From CAZLFQ01 sp964558975 (lineage in GTDB: Bacteria; Pseudomonadota; Alphaproteobacteria; Rickettsiales; Midichloriaceae), in contig CAZLFQ010000003.1 in the NCBI GenBank assembly GCA_964558975.1, positions 99,933 through 163,932 on the forward strand: DNA of 64,000 bases, given 5' to 3'. Within the stretch, counting starts at the first letter, position 1. Every line of letters begins with the position of its first letter. Positions 1-9,163 of this stretch are shown here, piece by piece. A program made the position numbers and the translations under genes. A model generated the notes under the pieces. That model had not been told where the DNA came from and made no database searches. It saw only the letters and a program-made list of their open reading frames with translations.

Positions 1-486
1 TCTGTCGAACTTAAACCAGGTCAAACCAGAATTAGTGTGGCTTGGAGTAGGTTGATCAGACCAGATGGAATTGATTTGGCTCTGAATTCCCCTGGGACAG
101 ATACTTTAGGGCGTGCAGGTGTTTCTGGATTCTTAGACGATAAGACTCTTACTAAACTTGCCACTGCGTTTATGGTTTCTTATATCATTCCAACTATTAC
201 TAATAAAATTGCGAATGTTAATGACAAAAAAATTACGCAAACGCAAACTACAGCAACAGATGGTAGCACTACAACAACTACTGCTGGTGGAACTGTTGGT
301 TCGACTCAGTTGCAAGAGAGTTCTGATAAATTCCAAGATATTGCTCAAAAATCTATAGAGGAATCTTTGAACACAAAACCAACAATTTATGTTGATCAAG
401 GTGCAAGAATTAATGTTTTTGTAAATCAAGACATTATATTCCCACCACAAATCGCCATGAATTCAATTGCGAAAGTAGTTAAATAA
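1..486 (+). CDS. virB10: VirB10 type IV secretion protein, C-terminal part
   Basis: The frame is open from base 1, so the gene begins upstream of the window and only its last 161 residues are visible. They carry the VirB10 C-terminal beta-barrel signature: GQTRISVAWSRLIRPDG followed by a stretch with LNSPGTDTLGRAG, and an end that reads DQGARINVFVNQDIIFPP. VirB10 spans inner and outer membranes and senses ATP use by the VirB/VirD4 ATPases to gate the channel. An alternative GTG at 37 would cut through the conserved domain, so it is not the real start. virB11 begins two bases after the stop, which indicates one operon. Confidence 0.95.
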   Translation, partial: SVELKPGQTRISVAWSRLIRPDGIDLALNSPGTDTLGRAGVSGFLDDKTLTKLATAFMVSYIIPTITNKIANVNDKKITQTQTTATDGSTTTTTAGGTVGSTQLQESSDKFQDIAQKSIEESLNTKPTIYVDQGARINVFVNQDIIFPPQIAMNSIAKVVK

Positions 487-487
487 G

Positions 488-1486
488 ATGAATAGTTTAA
501 CAGCATTAGAAACTTATTTAGAGCCTCTTAAAAAGATATTTGCAGAAGAGGGAGTAAATGAAATTTCTATAAATAGACCATTCGAAGCCTGGGTTGAGAA
601 ACGAGGTGATATTAGGTATGAGAGTTTACCTGAATTAGATTTTGACCATTTAAAAGGTCTTGCTGTACTGGTTGCTCAGTCTACAGACCAAAGGATTAGT
701 GAGGAGGCACCGCTACTCTCAGCAACACTACCAACTGGGTTTAGGATTCAGATTGTCATACCGCCAGCTTGCGAGCCAGGAACAATTGGTATGTCTATAA
801 GAAAACCATCTGCATTAAAGCTTGATTTGGATGGTTATGAAAAAATTGGTGCTTTTGATAACACTGCAGTTGAAGAGATAGTTGATGAGAATATTGCAAT
901 TTTGAATGGTTACCTTAAAGAAAAAAAGATTAAAGATTTTCTTAAGCATGCAGTTTTAAGTAAGCAAAACATAATCATTAGTGGAGGTACATCAACTGGT
1001 AAAACCACATTTACCAATGCAATGCTTAAGACTATTCCTACAGATGAAAGGTTAATTACTGCGGAAGATGCAAGAGAAATTGATTTATCGATGCATCCTA
1101 ATAGAATGCACCTTCTTGCTTCAAAAGGAGGGCAGGGCAGAGCAAAAGTTACAACGCAGGATTTAATTGAAGCTTGCTTACGTATGCGTCCTGATAGAAT
1201 AATTGTTGGGGAGTTGCGTGGTGCTGAAGCTTTCAGCTTTTTACGTGCTATAAACACGGGTCACCCTGGATCAATTTCTACACTCCATGCGGACACGCCG
1301 ACTATGGCGATAGAACAATTGAAATTAATGGTTATGCAAGCAGGCTTAGGCATGCCGCCTGCAGAGATTAAAGAGTATATTTTGAATGTAGTTGATATTG
1401 TGGTTCAGCTAAAAAGAGGGGAAAAGGGGAAGAGGTATATATCAGAAGTTTATTTTAAAGGTGCAAGAAAAGAGGCTGAGAAATGA
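488..1486 (+). CDS. virB11: VirB11 traffic ATPase of the type IV secretion system
   Basis: This 332-residue protein has the usual VirB11 length. It shows the Walker A loop GGTSTGKTT at about residues 166-174, an Asp-box-like segment (ITAEDAREIDL), the Walker B region RIIVGELRGAEAF near 236-248, and the His box GHPGSISTLHAD. VirB11 forms a cytoplasmic hexamer that powers pilus assembly and substrate transfer together with VirB4 and VirD4. It starts two bases after virB10 and its last four bases overlap the virD4 start, so the three genes are probably translated from one message. Confidence 0.97.
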   Translation: MNSLTALETYLEPLKKIFAEEGVNEISINRPFEAWVEKRGDIRYESLPELDFDHLKGLAVLVAQSTDQRISEEAPLLSATLPTGFRIQIVIPPACEPGTIGMSIRKPSALKLDLDGYEKIGAFDNTAVEEIVDENIAILNGYLKEKKIKDFLKHAVLSKQNIIISGGTSTGKTTFTNAMLKTIPTDERLITAEDAREIDLSMHPNRMHLLASKGGQGRAKVTTQDLIEACLRMRPDRIIVGELRGAEAFSFLRAINTGHPGSISTLHADTPTMAIEQLKLMVMQAGLGMPPAEIKEYILNVVDIVVQLKRGEKGKRYISEVYFKGARKEAEK

Positions 1487-3300
1487 AAGGTGATGGTTTT
1501 GCAAATACCTTTAGAAATTGGGTGATCTGGGCATTTGGCTTTGCAGTCTTGATGGTGTTATCAGTACTCTTGTCAGGAGTGATGTTTGCTTATCTAGTAA
1601 GTGGAACATCTGGAATGCCATTAATAAAACTAGATCTGGTTTGGATAATATCGCCTCAACCTATAGAGTTCATTATAACTTACTTTAATTGGATTGTCGC
1701 GAATTTTGCATCATTCCAATTAGATACCTATAATTATTTGATACCTAAGTTTATTTCATCTCTTTTAGCACCTTTTTTGGTCTTTATATTTTTGGTTTGG
1801 AAGTCCAGAAAAAGAATTTATGAGGCTCGTCCTTTTAGAAAAGAAGAAGCTTTGCATGGTGATGCAAGATGGGCTGAAGAGGCTGACATTAAGGCTGCAG
1901 GATTGCGTTCTAAAAAAGGAATGTTACTAGGCGTTGATGATAGAGGGTATTTAATCGCTGAGGGATACCAGCACGCGTTATTATTTGCACCAACAGGTTC
2001 TGGTAAAGGTGTGGGCTTCGTAATACCAAATCTATTGTACTGGCATGATTCAGTATTCGTTCATGATATTAAACTTGAGAACTACGAACTTACTAGCGGC
2101 TATAGAAAAGAAATGGGGCAGGATGTTTATGTTTGGAGTCCTGCTGATCCCGATGGTTTTACGCACTGCTATAACCCAATTGATTGGGTAAGCCCGAAGC
2201 CGGGACAGATGGTAGATGACGTGCAAAAAATTGGCAACTTAATCATGCCTAAGAAAGAATTCTGGGAAAACGAAGCAAGATCATTATTCCTTGGCATAGT
2301 GCTATATTTAATCGCAGTGCCAGATAAGGTAAAATCTTTCGGCGAAGTTGTTCGTACAATGAGAAGTGATGATGTGGTTTATAACCTTGCTGTTGCACTA
2401 GATACTTTGGGGCAAACAATCCACCCAGTAGGTTACATGAATATTGCAGCTTTTTTACAAAAGGCTGATAAAGAACGTTCAGGCGTAATATCGACAATGA
2501 ACTCAAGCTTAGAGCTATGGGCCAACCCATTGATTGATACTGCCACTGCATCTTCTGATTTTAACATAATGGATTTTAAGCGTAAACTTACTACAGTTTA
2601 TGTTGGACTAACGCCAGATAACTTGAAACGCTTACAACCCCTAATGCAGGTGTTCTACCAGCAAGCTACAGAGTTCTTAGCTCGCAGATTACCAAGTAAA
2701 GATGACCCATATGGTGTAATGTTTATGATGGATGAGTTCCCAACTTTGGGTAAAATGGAACAATTCATGAGTGGTATTGCTTACTTCCGTGGTTATCACG
2801 TACGCTTATTCCTAATTATTCAAGATACTCAGCAGCTGAAAGGAATTTATGAAGAGCCTGGAATGAACTCATTCTTATCAAACTCAACGTATCGTGTGAC
2901 ATTTGCTGCAAATAACTACGAGACAGCAAATCTTATATCGCAGCTTTGCGGCAATAAAACTGTTGAATCAGTTTCTGCAAGTAAACCTAAATTCCTTGAT
3001 TTTAACCCTGCGTCGAGATCGTTAAACGTATCAAAAGCACAGCGTGCATTATTATTACCACAAGAGGTGATAATGCTGCCACGTGATGAGCAAATTATTT
3101 TGATCGAGTCAAAGCCGCCAATTAAGACCAAAAAAATTATTTACTATACGGATACATTCTTTACGAAAAGATTGCTGAAGCCAATTAAAATTCCTCAGCA
3201 AGAGCCTTATGACCCGCGCAAAGCTAAGGAAATTATTGCTAAAAAACCTAAGCCAAATGAAGATGAAGGTTCTGAATCTGAATCAACATCAGCAGCTTAA
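1483..3300 (+). CDS. virD4: VirD4 type IV coupling protein
   Basis: This is a 605-residue coupling ATPase. Two membrane segments lie near residues 13-37 and 85-105, followed by the cytoplasmic FtsK/TraG-type ATPase domain with Walker A APTGSGKG (about 169-176) and Walker B MFMMDEFPTLG (about 413-423). VirD4 recruits effector substrates and passes them to the VirB channel. The start codon overlaps the virB11 stop (ATGA), typical of translational coupling. The C-terminal tail is rich in Glu, Ser and Lys and lacks recognised motifs. The genes in this window that look like host-directed effectors would be natural substrates, but no secretion signal can be proven by eye. Confidence 0.97.
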   Translation: MKGDGFANTFRNWVIWAFGFAVLMVLSVLLSGVMFAYLVSGTSGMPLIKLDLVWIISPQPIEFIITYFNWIVANFASFQLDTYNYLIPKFISSLLAPFLVFIFLVWKSRKRIYEARPFRKEEALHGDARWAEEADIKAAGLRSKKGMLLGVDDRGYLIAEGYQHALLFAPTGSGKGVGFVIPNLLYWHDSVFVHDIKLENYELTSGYRKEMGQDVYVWSPADPDGFTHCYNPIDWVSPKPGQMVDDVQKIGNLIMPKKEFWENEARSLFLGIVLYLIAVPDKVKSFGEVVRTMRSDDVVYNLAVALDTLGQTIHPVGYMNIAAFLQKADKERSGVISTMNSSLELWANPLIDTATASSDFNIMDFKRKLTTVYVGLTPDNLKRLQPLMQVFYQQATEFLARRLPSKDDPYGVMFMMDEFPTLGKMEQFMSGIAYFRGYHVRLFLIIQDTQQLKGIYEEPGMNSFLSNSTYRVTFAANNYETANLISQLCGNKTVESVSASKPKFLDFNPASRSLNVSKAQRALLLPQEVIMLPRDEQIILIESKPPIKTKKIIYYTDTFFTKRLLKPIKIPQQEPYDPRKAKEIIAKKPKPNEDEGSESESTSAA

Positions 3301-3302
3301 TT

Positions 3303-5114
3303 TTATCTCGATATATCTGCTCTTGATACTGCCTGATTCTCAAAAGTTAAAACTTCGTCATAGAATTGCTTTCCTTTGATACTGATGTTGTTTGCATCTA
3401 TTTGATGATCAACTACCAACACAGTTGCCTGAGGTAAATTAAATTTTATCAATTGTTGGATTGTAGCGCACAAAGCCCTATCTAAACCTGTCAAAGTTTC
3501 ATCCATTAATAGTACTTTTGGCTGCTGTAATATTGCAGAGATTACCTTGATAGCTTTTTTCTGCCCACCACTTATAGTTTTTGTGAAATCTGAAACTTCA
3601 TCAACTCTGCTTACTAAAGACTCTAGGTTTGCTTCTCTTAATAAATCGACTATTCTAGCTCTTGCTCCATCTTGAATTTGGTATGGGTAGCATATTGTTT
3701 CAATTAGACTTTTACCAAGCGGAAAGAAATCTTGTTGAGGTATCATTACAACTTCTTTATCTCCTGTAGCTGGAAATGAAATAATACCTTTTACTTTTAC
3801 TGCATCTGAATCAATGCCCCTAAGTTTAGCCAAGAAGCTTGATTTACCAGAGCCTGTGTCACCTTTTAAAGCGTAAACTTTTCCTTTTTTAAGCTTAAGA
3901 GAAGGTATTGATAAGATATTATTACCACCTATTTCTAAGTGTAAATTTTGAATTTCAATTTCATTTGCACTAGAATTATATGCCAGTGAAAGCTCTCTTT
4001 TACGGTTCTCATGTTGTTTAGAGATATTGAAAATTTTTTCTAACCTTCCTCTGGTGATTTCGGTTTTGATCAAATTATCCATATTTCTGGAATTCCATTT
4101 AACCAAGTCATTTATTTTTTCAGAGGCAACTTCAATCACTGACCTATCACCTACTTTTATAACACCTGTTTTTAGGTAATAACCCATCATGAATGTGCGT
4201 AGCGTCCAGTTAAAGTAGCCACTGACATTGCCCCAAAGCTCATTTGCTTGACTCCACCAATAGGTGTTATCTTCATGGGCATAAGTATCTTTTTGCAGTT
4301 TAGAAGCATCTTCTCTGATATAGGTCTCTCCTTGAGTCTCAACGATACTTCTTGCATTACCTAAAGCATGATTGCGCTTGGCATCTAGTTGTGTTTGAAT
4401 TTTTTGGCTTTCATCTGTACTTTCTTTGGTTTTTGCCAGTAAAAAACTTGTTACTTTCTGATTTAAAAAGCCATATGCAAATGAATAAACTGGCATTACC
4501 CAATTTAAATTATAGAGACTATAAATCCCTAAAATTCCTGAGAAGCCTGCAGTTACGGAGCTGGCTAAAAATTCGCTTGAATACTTAATAGTCTCGATTG
4601 TGTCTGAACGTTGTAGCAGCATTAAAGATTTGTTCTCTTCAAGTGTAGCATAAGCTACTAATGCTTGATCAGAAAATATAGTTTTATCAATTTGCTCTTG
4701 AACAGCTCTAGCTAAACGAATTTCACATCGTTTCTGAATAATTGAGATTACAGAAGAAAATATGGCATTTGAAAAAGCGATCAAAGCAAAAGTCTGCAAA
4801 TTTTGGGAAAAATTTTGCCAGATCACTTCTTCTTGCAACTTGTGCTCTGTATCCCCAAGTTTTAGATAATTCTCAAAAGTTTTATTTACAAGACTGCTTT
4901 GATATATTTCTAAATAATAAATACAGCTTGTGGATAAAACTGAGGCAATAAATGGGATGCCAGCATATTTCAGAACTGTTGTTCTACCTACAACTTCAGC
5001 AAATTTGCTATAAACAGATGTGCAAAAAACAATAGGAGTCCAAACATTTTTAGTTGCAAACTCTCTTATATAGTCTGTAGATATTCCTTGTAATCCATTA
5101 TATATTGCCTTCAT
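3303..5114 (-). CDS. SbmA/YddA-like ABC transporter, fused permease and ATPase
   Basis: The 603-residue protein has an N-terminal membrane region (about residues 40-310, several hydrophobic helices) and a C-terminal ABC ATPase domain: Walker A GDTGSGKSS near 417-425, Q-loop IPQQDFF, signature ISGGQKKA near 513-520, Walker B KVLLMDETLTGLD, and the switch histidine in VDHQ. The arrangement and the lipid-facing membrane domain resemble the YddA/SbmA/BacA group (ABC_membrane_2 type), which moves peptides or very-long-chain acyl compounds. The substrate cannot be told from sequence. It is convergent with virD4 and divergent from the 5203 gene. Confidence 0.8.
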   Translation of the reverse strand: MKAIYNGLQGISTDYIREFATKNVWTPIVFCTSVYSKFAEVVGRTTVLKYAGIPFIASVLSTSCIYYLEIYQSSLVNKTFENYLKLGDTEHKLQEEVIWQNFSQNLQTFALIAFSNAIFSSVISIIQKRCEIRLARAVQEQIDKTIFSDQALVAYATLEENKSLMLLQRSDTIETIKYSSEFLASSVTAGFSGILGIYSLYNLNWVMPVYSFAYGFLNQKVTSFLLAKTKESTDESQKIQTQLDAKRNHALGNARSIVETQGETYIREDASKLQKDTYAHEDNTYWWSQANELWGNVSGYFNWTLRTFMMGYYLKTGVIKVGDRSVIEVASEKINDLVKWNSRNMDNLIKTEITRGRLEKIFNISKQHENRKRELSLAYNSSANEIEIQNLHLEIGGNNILSIPSLKLKKGKVYALKGDTGSGKSSFLAKLRGIDSDAVKVKGIISFPATGDKEVVMIPQQDFFPLGKSLIETICYPYQIQDGARARIVDLLREANLESLVSRVDEVSDFTKTISGGQKKAIKVISAILQQPKVLLMDETLTGLDRALCATIQQLIKFNLPQATVLVVDHQIDANNISIKGKQFYDEVLTFENQAVSRADISR

Positions 5115-5154
5115 AATAAAATACCAATCAAAGTGTGTAACATGGCATTATAAT

Positions 5155-5177
5155 GTTGCATGCTATGGTAGTGCAAC
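5155..5177. promoter_or_regulatory. Inverted repeat in divergent promoter region
   Basis: GTTGCA and TGCAAC form a perfect 6-bp inverted repeat with an 11-bp spacer, midway between the divergent ABC transporter gene and the 5203 gene. It could be an operator for one or both. Only the sequence symmetry supports this. Confidence 0.3.
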
Positions 5178-5202
5178 TATAAAAATATTAAATATTTGTT
5201 AA

Positions 5203-6591
5203 ATGAAGAGAGAAAATTTACTTTATATTATCATATTTCTTGAAGGTTTTGTTGTATTAGCAACAGAGCTGCTTGCAATAAGATTGTTGATGCCATTTGT
5301 GGGAAATGGGACAGAAGTTATCGCGATTATAATTAGTGCGGTTTTATTGCCTCTAGCTTTTGGTTATAATTATGGGGGTAATTCTTTTGGTAAAGGTTCT
5401 ACTGTTTTTGTCAGAAAGAGGCTTAACACAAACTTATTAACCTCTCTGTGGTTTTTGGTTTTTGGCATGTCATATGTCGTCCAAGAAATATTTTTTGATG
5501 GTCTAACAATTATTGGAATTAAAAACCATATTATTCAAACCACACTTTTTTGCGGGATATTTATTATATATCCAGTCTTTTTGCTTGCTCAAACTGTACC
5601 TCTAATTAGCAATTATTTTAGCAAACGAAAGCTAAGTGAGATCACTGGTAGAATCTTGTTCTTTTCAACTTCTGGCTCATTCATTGGTTCTGTCTTTACG
5701 ACGTTAGTACTAATGATGATAATTGGTGTTCATAAAACTGTTGTGGTTGTCTTATTTGCTTTGTTTGCAATCGTTATTCTTTTGAATAAAAGAATTTTAA
5801 ACTTTAACTCTTATTTTTCTGCTCTTGCATTAGTAGTAGGTGTTTTTTTAAATATTAATGTATTTGAAAAACTAAATTTTGTATCAAACAATGCCTACAA
5901 TATGATTTCTATAAAAGATTCGGTTTTGAATAGAGATCTTTATGTTAACAGATCTTTTTCATCAAGGTATACAGAGACTCAGTCGCAAAGATTTAGTTAT
6001 GTTAAGTTTATTGAAGATTCTTTTATCAATCAATTCAAAGAGCCTAAGAAAATACTTATAGTAGGTGCTGGAGGCTTCACGCTAGGCTTGAAAGATGAGG
6101 TCAATGCATACACATTCATAGATATAGATCCAGATATTTTAAAAGTTACTGAAAAGGAATTCTTGAGACAAAAGCTTGGAGAAAATAAAAAATTTGTTCC
6201 AATGTCAGCAAGAGCGTTTCTGAATCAATCGCATGATAAATATGATTTGATCATTTTGGATGCATATACTCACGTTCTTTCTTTGCCATTAGAGTGTACT
6301 ACTCAGGAATTTTATAAGAGTGTCAAAGAGCATCTAAATGATAATGGTATTGTTATAGCTAACATCATTGGTTTACCTGGTTTTGATGATAAGTTTTCGG
6401 CAAGGATCAATAACACTTTTGCCAGTGTATTTTGGCCATTTAGTAGGGAAGTTTTGAATCCAGATGGGTTTAAAAGAGGTGAATTTTATGCGAATATTAT
6501 GTATATTTTCCATGATAGAAAAGATGTTTACGACGATGTTGTCTATACTGATGATGTAAATAGCTATTCTCTAGATAGAAAGGTTATGTAA
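5203..6591 (+). CDS. Spermidine-synthase-like membrane protein
   Basis: This 462-residue protein combines about seven N-terminal membrane helices (residues 1-225) with a C-terminal Rossmann methyltransferase fold like spermidine synthase. Visible motifs are KILIVGAGGFTLGL (glycine-rich loop), YTFIDIDPDI (acidic residue after the second strand), and YDLIILDAY. The family is annotated as fused MFS/spermidine synthase. Whether it makes polyamines is doubtful, because the decarboxy-SAM-binding residues cannot be confirmed here. It heads a tight run with a methyltransferase and a nucleotide-sugar epimerase, which may suggest a role in surface modification. Confidence 0.75.
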   Translation: MKRENLLYIIIFLEGFVVLATELLAIRLLMPFVGNGTEVIAIIISAVLLPLAFGYNYGGNSFGKGSTVFVRKRLNTNLLTSLWFLVFGMSYVVQEIFFDGLTIIGIKNHIIQTTLFCGIFIIYPVFLLAQTVPLISNYFSKRKLSEITGRILFFSTSGSFIGSVFTTLVLMMIIGVHKTVVVVLFALFAIVILLNKRILNFNSYFSALALVVGVFLNINVFEKLNFVSNNAYNMISIKDSVLNRDLYVNRSFSSRYTETQSQRFSYVKFIEDSFINQFKEPKKILIVGAGGFTLGLKDEVNAYTFIDIDPDILKVTEKEFLRQKLGENKKFVPMSARAFLNQSHDKYDLIILDAYTHVLSLPLECTTQEFYKSVKEHLNDNGIVIANIIGLPGFDDKFSARINNTFASVFWPFSREVLNPDGFKRGEFYANIMYIFHDRKDVYDDVVYTDDVNSYSLDRKVM

Positions 6592-6604
6592 TGTTTAGAA
6601 TTTT

Positions 6605-7462
6605 ATGAGAAAAAAAGTAAAGAATAAGAATCAAGCAGCTGTTGATAAGCAAAATAAGAGGTTTTGGGATGAGCCATGTGGTACTACATCTGCTAAAAAA
6701 ATGGGGATAGTTGCTGATGATCTAGCAGCAGTCAAAAAGTTTGATAACCTCTATTTAAATAGATTATATCCATATCTTAAAAAATACATAAAGCCTGAAG
6801 AAATGTCCGGTAAAAAAGTTCTCGAAGTAGGTTTAGGTTATGGAACACTTGGTGGTATTATCTCTGAAAACGGTGCTAATTACTATGGTTTAGATATTGC
6901 ATCTGGACCAGTAAAAATGATGAATTCACGGCTGAAAGAAAATGGTTCAAAGCAAAATGCCGTACAAGGAAGTATACTAGAATGTCCATTTGATAACGCT
7001 ACTTTTGATTATGTTGTTTCACTTGGATGTTTTCACCATACTGGGGACATTAATAAGTGTTTCGCTGAATCATATAGAATTTTGAAGAAGGGCGGAGTTG
7101 GAATATTCATGGTTTATAATCAATTCAGTTTGAAATGTTGGACTGAAGATTTTGGAAATACACTTAAAGCATTTTTTGCTGAAAGTGGATTTACTAAATT
7201 TGACAACAGGCTGAACGCTTATATGAGATCAAAATATGATAATAATACTCAAGGAGAATCTGCGCCTGAAACAGTTCTAACATCTCGAAAACAACTTAGA
7301 GAAATGTTAAAGAAATTTAAGAGTGTTAATATATACAATGAAAATCTTGATTATCACATTAGTTTATTCAATCTATTTAAAATAAGAATTCCTAGAAGAT
7401 ATTTGCTTACTACTTTAGGCAGGCTGCTGGGTAGAGATTTATATATAATTTGTAAAAAATAA
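6605..7462 (+). CDS. Class I SAM-dependent methyltransferase
   Basis: A 285-residue soluble protein with a Methyltransf_11-type core: motif I VLEVGLGYGTLGG at about residues 74-86, YYGLDIASGPV for the next strand, and FDYVVSLGCFHHTGD for the post-motif region. The substrate is unknown. It lies 13 bp after the spermidine-synthase-like gene and 4 bp before the epimerase gene, so the three are probably cotranscribed. This family often acts on small molecules, sugars or quinones. The operon partner suggests a sugar or lipid substrate, but that is inference. Confidence 0.8.
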   Translation: MRKKVKNKNQAAVDKQNKRFWDEPCGTTSAKKMGIVADDLAAVKKFDNLYLNRLYPYLKKYIKPEEMSGKKVLEVGLGYGTLGGIISENGANYYGLDIASGPVKMMNSRLKENGSKQNAVQGSILECPFDNATFDYVVSLGCFHHTGDINKCFAESYRILKKGGVGIFMVYNQFSLKCWTEDFGNTLKAFFAESGFTKFDNRLNAYMRSKYDNNTQGESAPETVLTSRKQLREMLKKFKSVNIYNENLDYHISLFNLFKIRIPRRYLLTTLGRLLGRDLYIICKK

Positions 7463-7466
7463 AATT

Positions 7467-8420
7467 ATGATGATTGTTGTAACAGGAGTGGCAGGTTTTA
7501 TCGGGTTCCACGTTTCCAAAAGATTGTTGGAAATGGAGTATGATGTAGTTGGAATCGATAATATGAATAATTATTACGATCCAAAACTTAAAGAAACTAG
7601 ACTTGGTATTTTGCAAAAGTACTCAAAGTTCACATTTCATAAAATTGATATTTGCGAATACGAAAAGTTAAAAAACTGTATTGGTGATTCTAAGATTATT
7701 ATTCATTTAGCTGCGCAAGCGGGTGTTAGGTACTCTTTAGAAAATCCATTTGCTTATGTGCAAAGCAACGTTGTAGGGCATCTTAATATATTGGAAGTTT
7801 GTAGGAATATAAAAGGTTTTGAGCGTTTAATTTATGCTAGTTCAAGTTCTGTATATGGTCAAAATGCCAAGATGCCGTTTTCAGTTGATGATAGAGTAGA
7901 TAATCCAGCCTCTCTTTATGCAGCAACAAAGAGAGCTGATGAATTAATGAGTTATACGTATTCTCATCTTTATGAGATTAATATGATTGGTCTGAGATTT
8001 TTTACAGTTTATGGCGAATATGGCAGACCAGATATGGCGCCGATGAAGTTCACTCAGAAAATTTTAAATGGTGAGTCGATAGATGTTTATAATAATGGTG
8101 ATCTTAAGCGCGATTTTACCTATATCGATGACATAGTTGAGGGTGTTGTATCATCAATGAAAGTATCGATTAAAGGACAAAAAATATATAATCTTGGAAA
8201 TAATAGGCCAGAAAAATTGATGAATTTTATTGCGATTTTGGAAAAGTATACTGGTCAAAAAGCATTAATGAACATGATGCCAATGCAAAAGGGTGATGTG
8301 CATGAAACCTATGCTAATATAACTGAATCTAAGCGTGATCTTGGCTTCAATCCCAAAACGTCTTTAGATGAGGGGTTGAAGAGGACTGTAGAGTGGTTTA
8401 AAACTTTCTATGGTTTATAA
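7467..8420 (+). CDS. NAD-dependent sugar epimerase, UDP-glucuronate 4-epimerase-like
   Basis: A 317-residue extended short-chain dehydrogenase. The NAD loop GVAGFIG is at residues 6-12, the segment GIDNMNNYYDPKLKETRL closely resembles UDP-glucuronate 4-epimerases, and the catalytic Ser and YAATK are near residues 125 and 151-155. It likely interconverts UDP-glucuronate and UDP-galacturonate, feeding LPS or capsule sugars. Two ATG codons are adjacent at the start (7467 and 7470); the first is used here. It closes the operon begun at 5203. Confidence 0.85.
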   Translation: MMIVVTGVAGFIGFHVSKRLLEMEYDVVGIDNMNNYYDPKLKETRLGILQKYSKFTFHKIDICEYEKLKNCIGDSKIIIHLAAQAGVRYSLENPFAYVQSNVVGHLNILEVCRNIKGFERLIYASSSSVYGQNAKMPFSVDDRVDNPASLYAATKRADELMSYTYSHLYEINMIGLRFFTVYGEYGRPDMAPMKFTQKILNGESIDVYNNGDLKRDFTYIDDIVEGVVSSMKVSIKGQKIYNLGNNRPEKLMNFIAILEKYTGQKALMNMMPMQKGDVHETYANITESKRDLGFNPKTSLDEGLKRTVEWFKTFYGL

Positions 8421-8424
8421 AAAA

Positions 8425-9150
8425 CTAAATTCCAACTTCTTCTAACGTGAGTAAATCATTTTTAGCTGGTTCAGCGACCATAACATTATCTTCATTAATA
8501 TACTCATCTAATTTAACATGTTGTTCGCATACGTCATTTTTGCAGATGAACTCTTTTGCTTCATTAGCAGCCAGAGTATGTTCTTCTTGGACATAATTTA
8601 AGTACTTCGGGAGGTCTGAAAGTTTGCTGTATAGACCGTTGTGTATACCATCAATATCATCCTTTGAATCAACTAAAATTTTTTCAATCTTCTCTGTTAG
8701 ATTATCAATGAATTGAATCCTACCTTCAATGCTTTGTATTGCTTGGTTGTTCTGATCAATTATCATTTGATGTAAAAATATAATTGTATCAAAAGTATCT
8801 ATATCTGGCTTATTTAAAAGATTTGTAGTAACTGCTGATTTGTAATTATTAAAATGTTTGGTAATCACGATATCAATTGGTGTGTCTTTAGTTTTAAATA
8901 AAAGTGCATCTATTTTTTGGTGCGCTATTCGTGTTATGGCATCAGGGCTTTGCTTTAAATCTATAGTAGTAATATCGTCTATTTGAGATTTTGAATTAGT
9001 GTTATCATCTTTCAAATACTTGATTAGTAGATCTAATTCATGCTTGTAAATTGCAGTTTGTCCTTTTAATAGATCAAATATTGCTGCAGATTCTATTAGT
9101 TTGATATCAGTCATTGGAAGGCTCGAAAATGTGGTGCAGCTGAGATGCAA
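8425..9150 (-). CDS. Hypothetical protein, acidic helical
   Basis: This is a 241-residue protein of unknown function. It is rich in Asp, Ile and Lys, with long predicted helices, no membrane segment and no signal peptide. The start given is a TTG; an in-frame ATG at 9114 (residue 13) is an equally good choice, and neither has a clear ribosome-binding site. It follows hemC by 13 bp on the same strand and may be cotranscribed with rnj and hemC. I see no known domain. Confidence 0.6.
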   Translation of the reverse strand: MHLSCTTFSSLPMTDIKLIESAAIFDLLKGQTAIYKHELDLLIKYLKDDNTNSKSQIDDITTIDLKQSPDAITRIAHQKIDALLFKTKDTPIDIVITKHFNNYKSAVTTNLLNKPDIDTFDTIIFLHQMIIDQNNQAIQSIEGRIQFIDNLTEKIEKILVDSKDDIDGIHNGLYSKLSDLPKYLNYVQEEHTLAANEAKEFICKNDVCEQHVKLDEYINEDNVMVAEPAKNDLLTLEEVGI

Positions 9151-9163
9151 TAACTATGCCAGA

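Noticed and set aside
5188..5202. TTAA-ATATTTG-TTAA box
   Set aside because: It matches the CtrA spacing but ends directly at the start codon of the 5203 gene in a very A/T-rich run, so it is probably chance; repression at this position remains conceivable.
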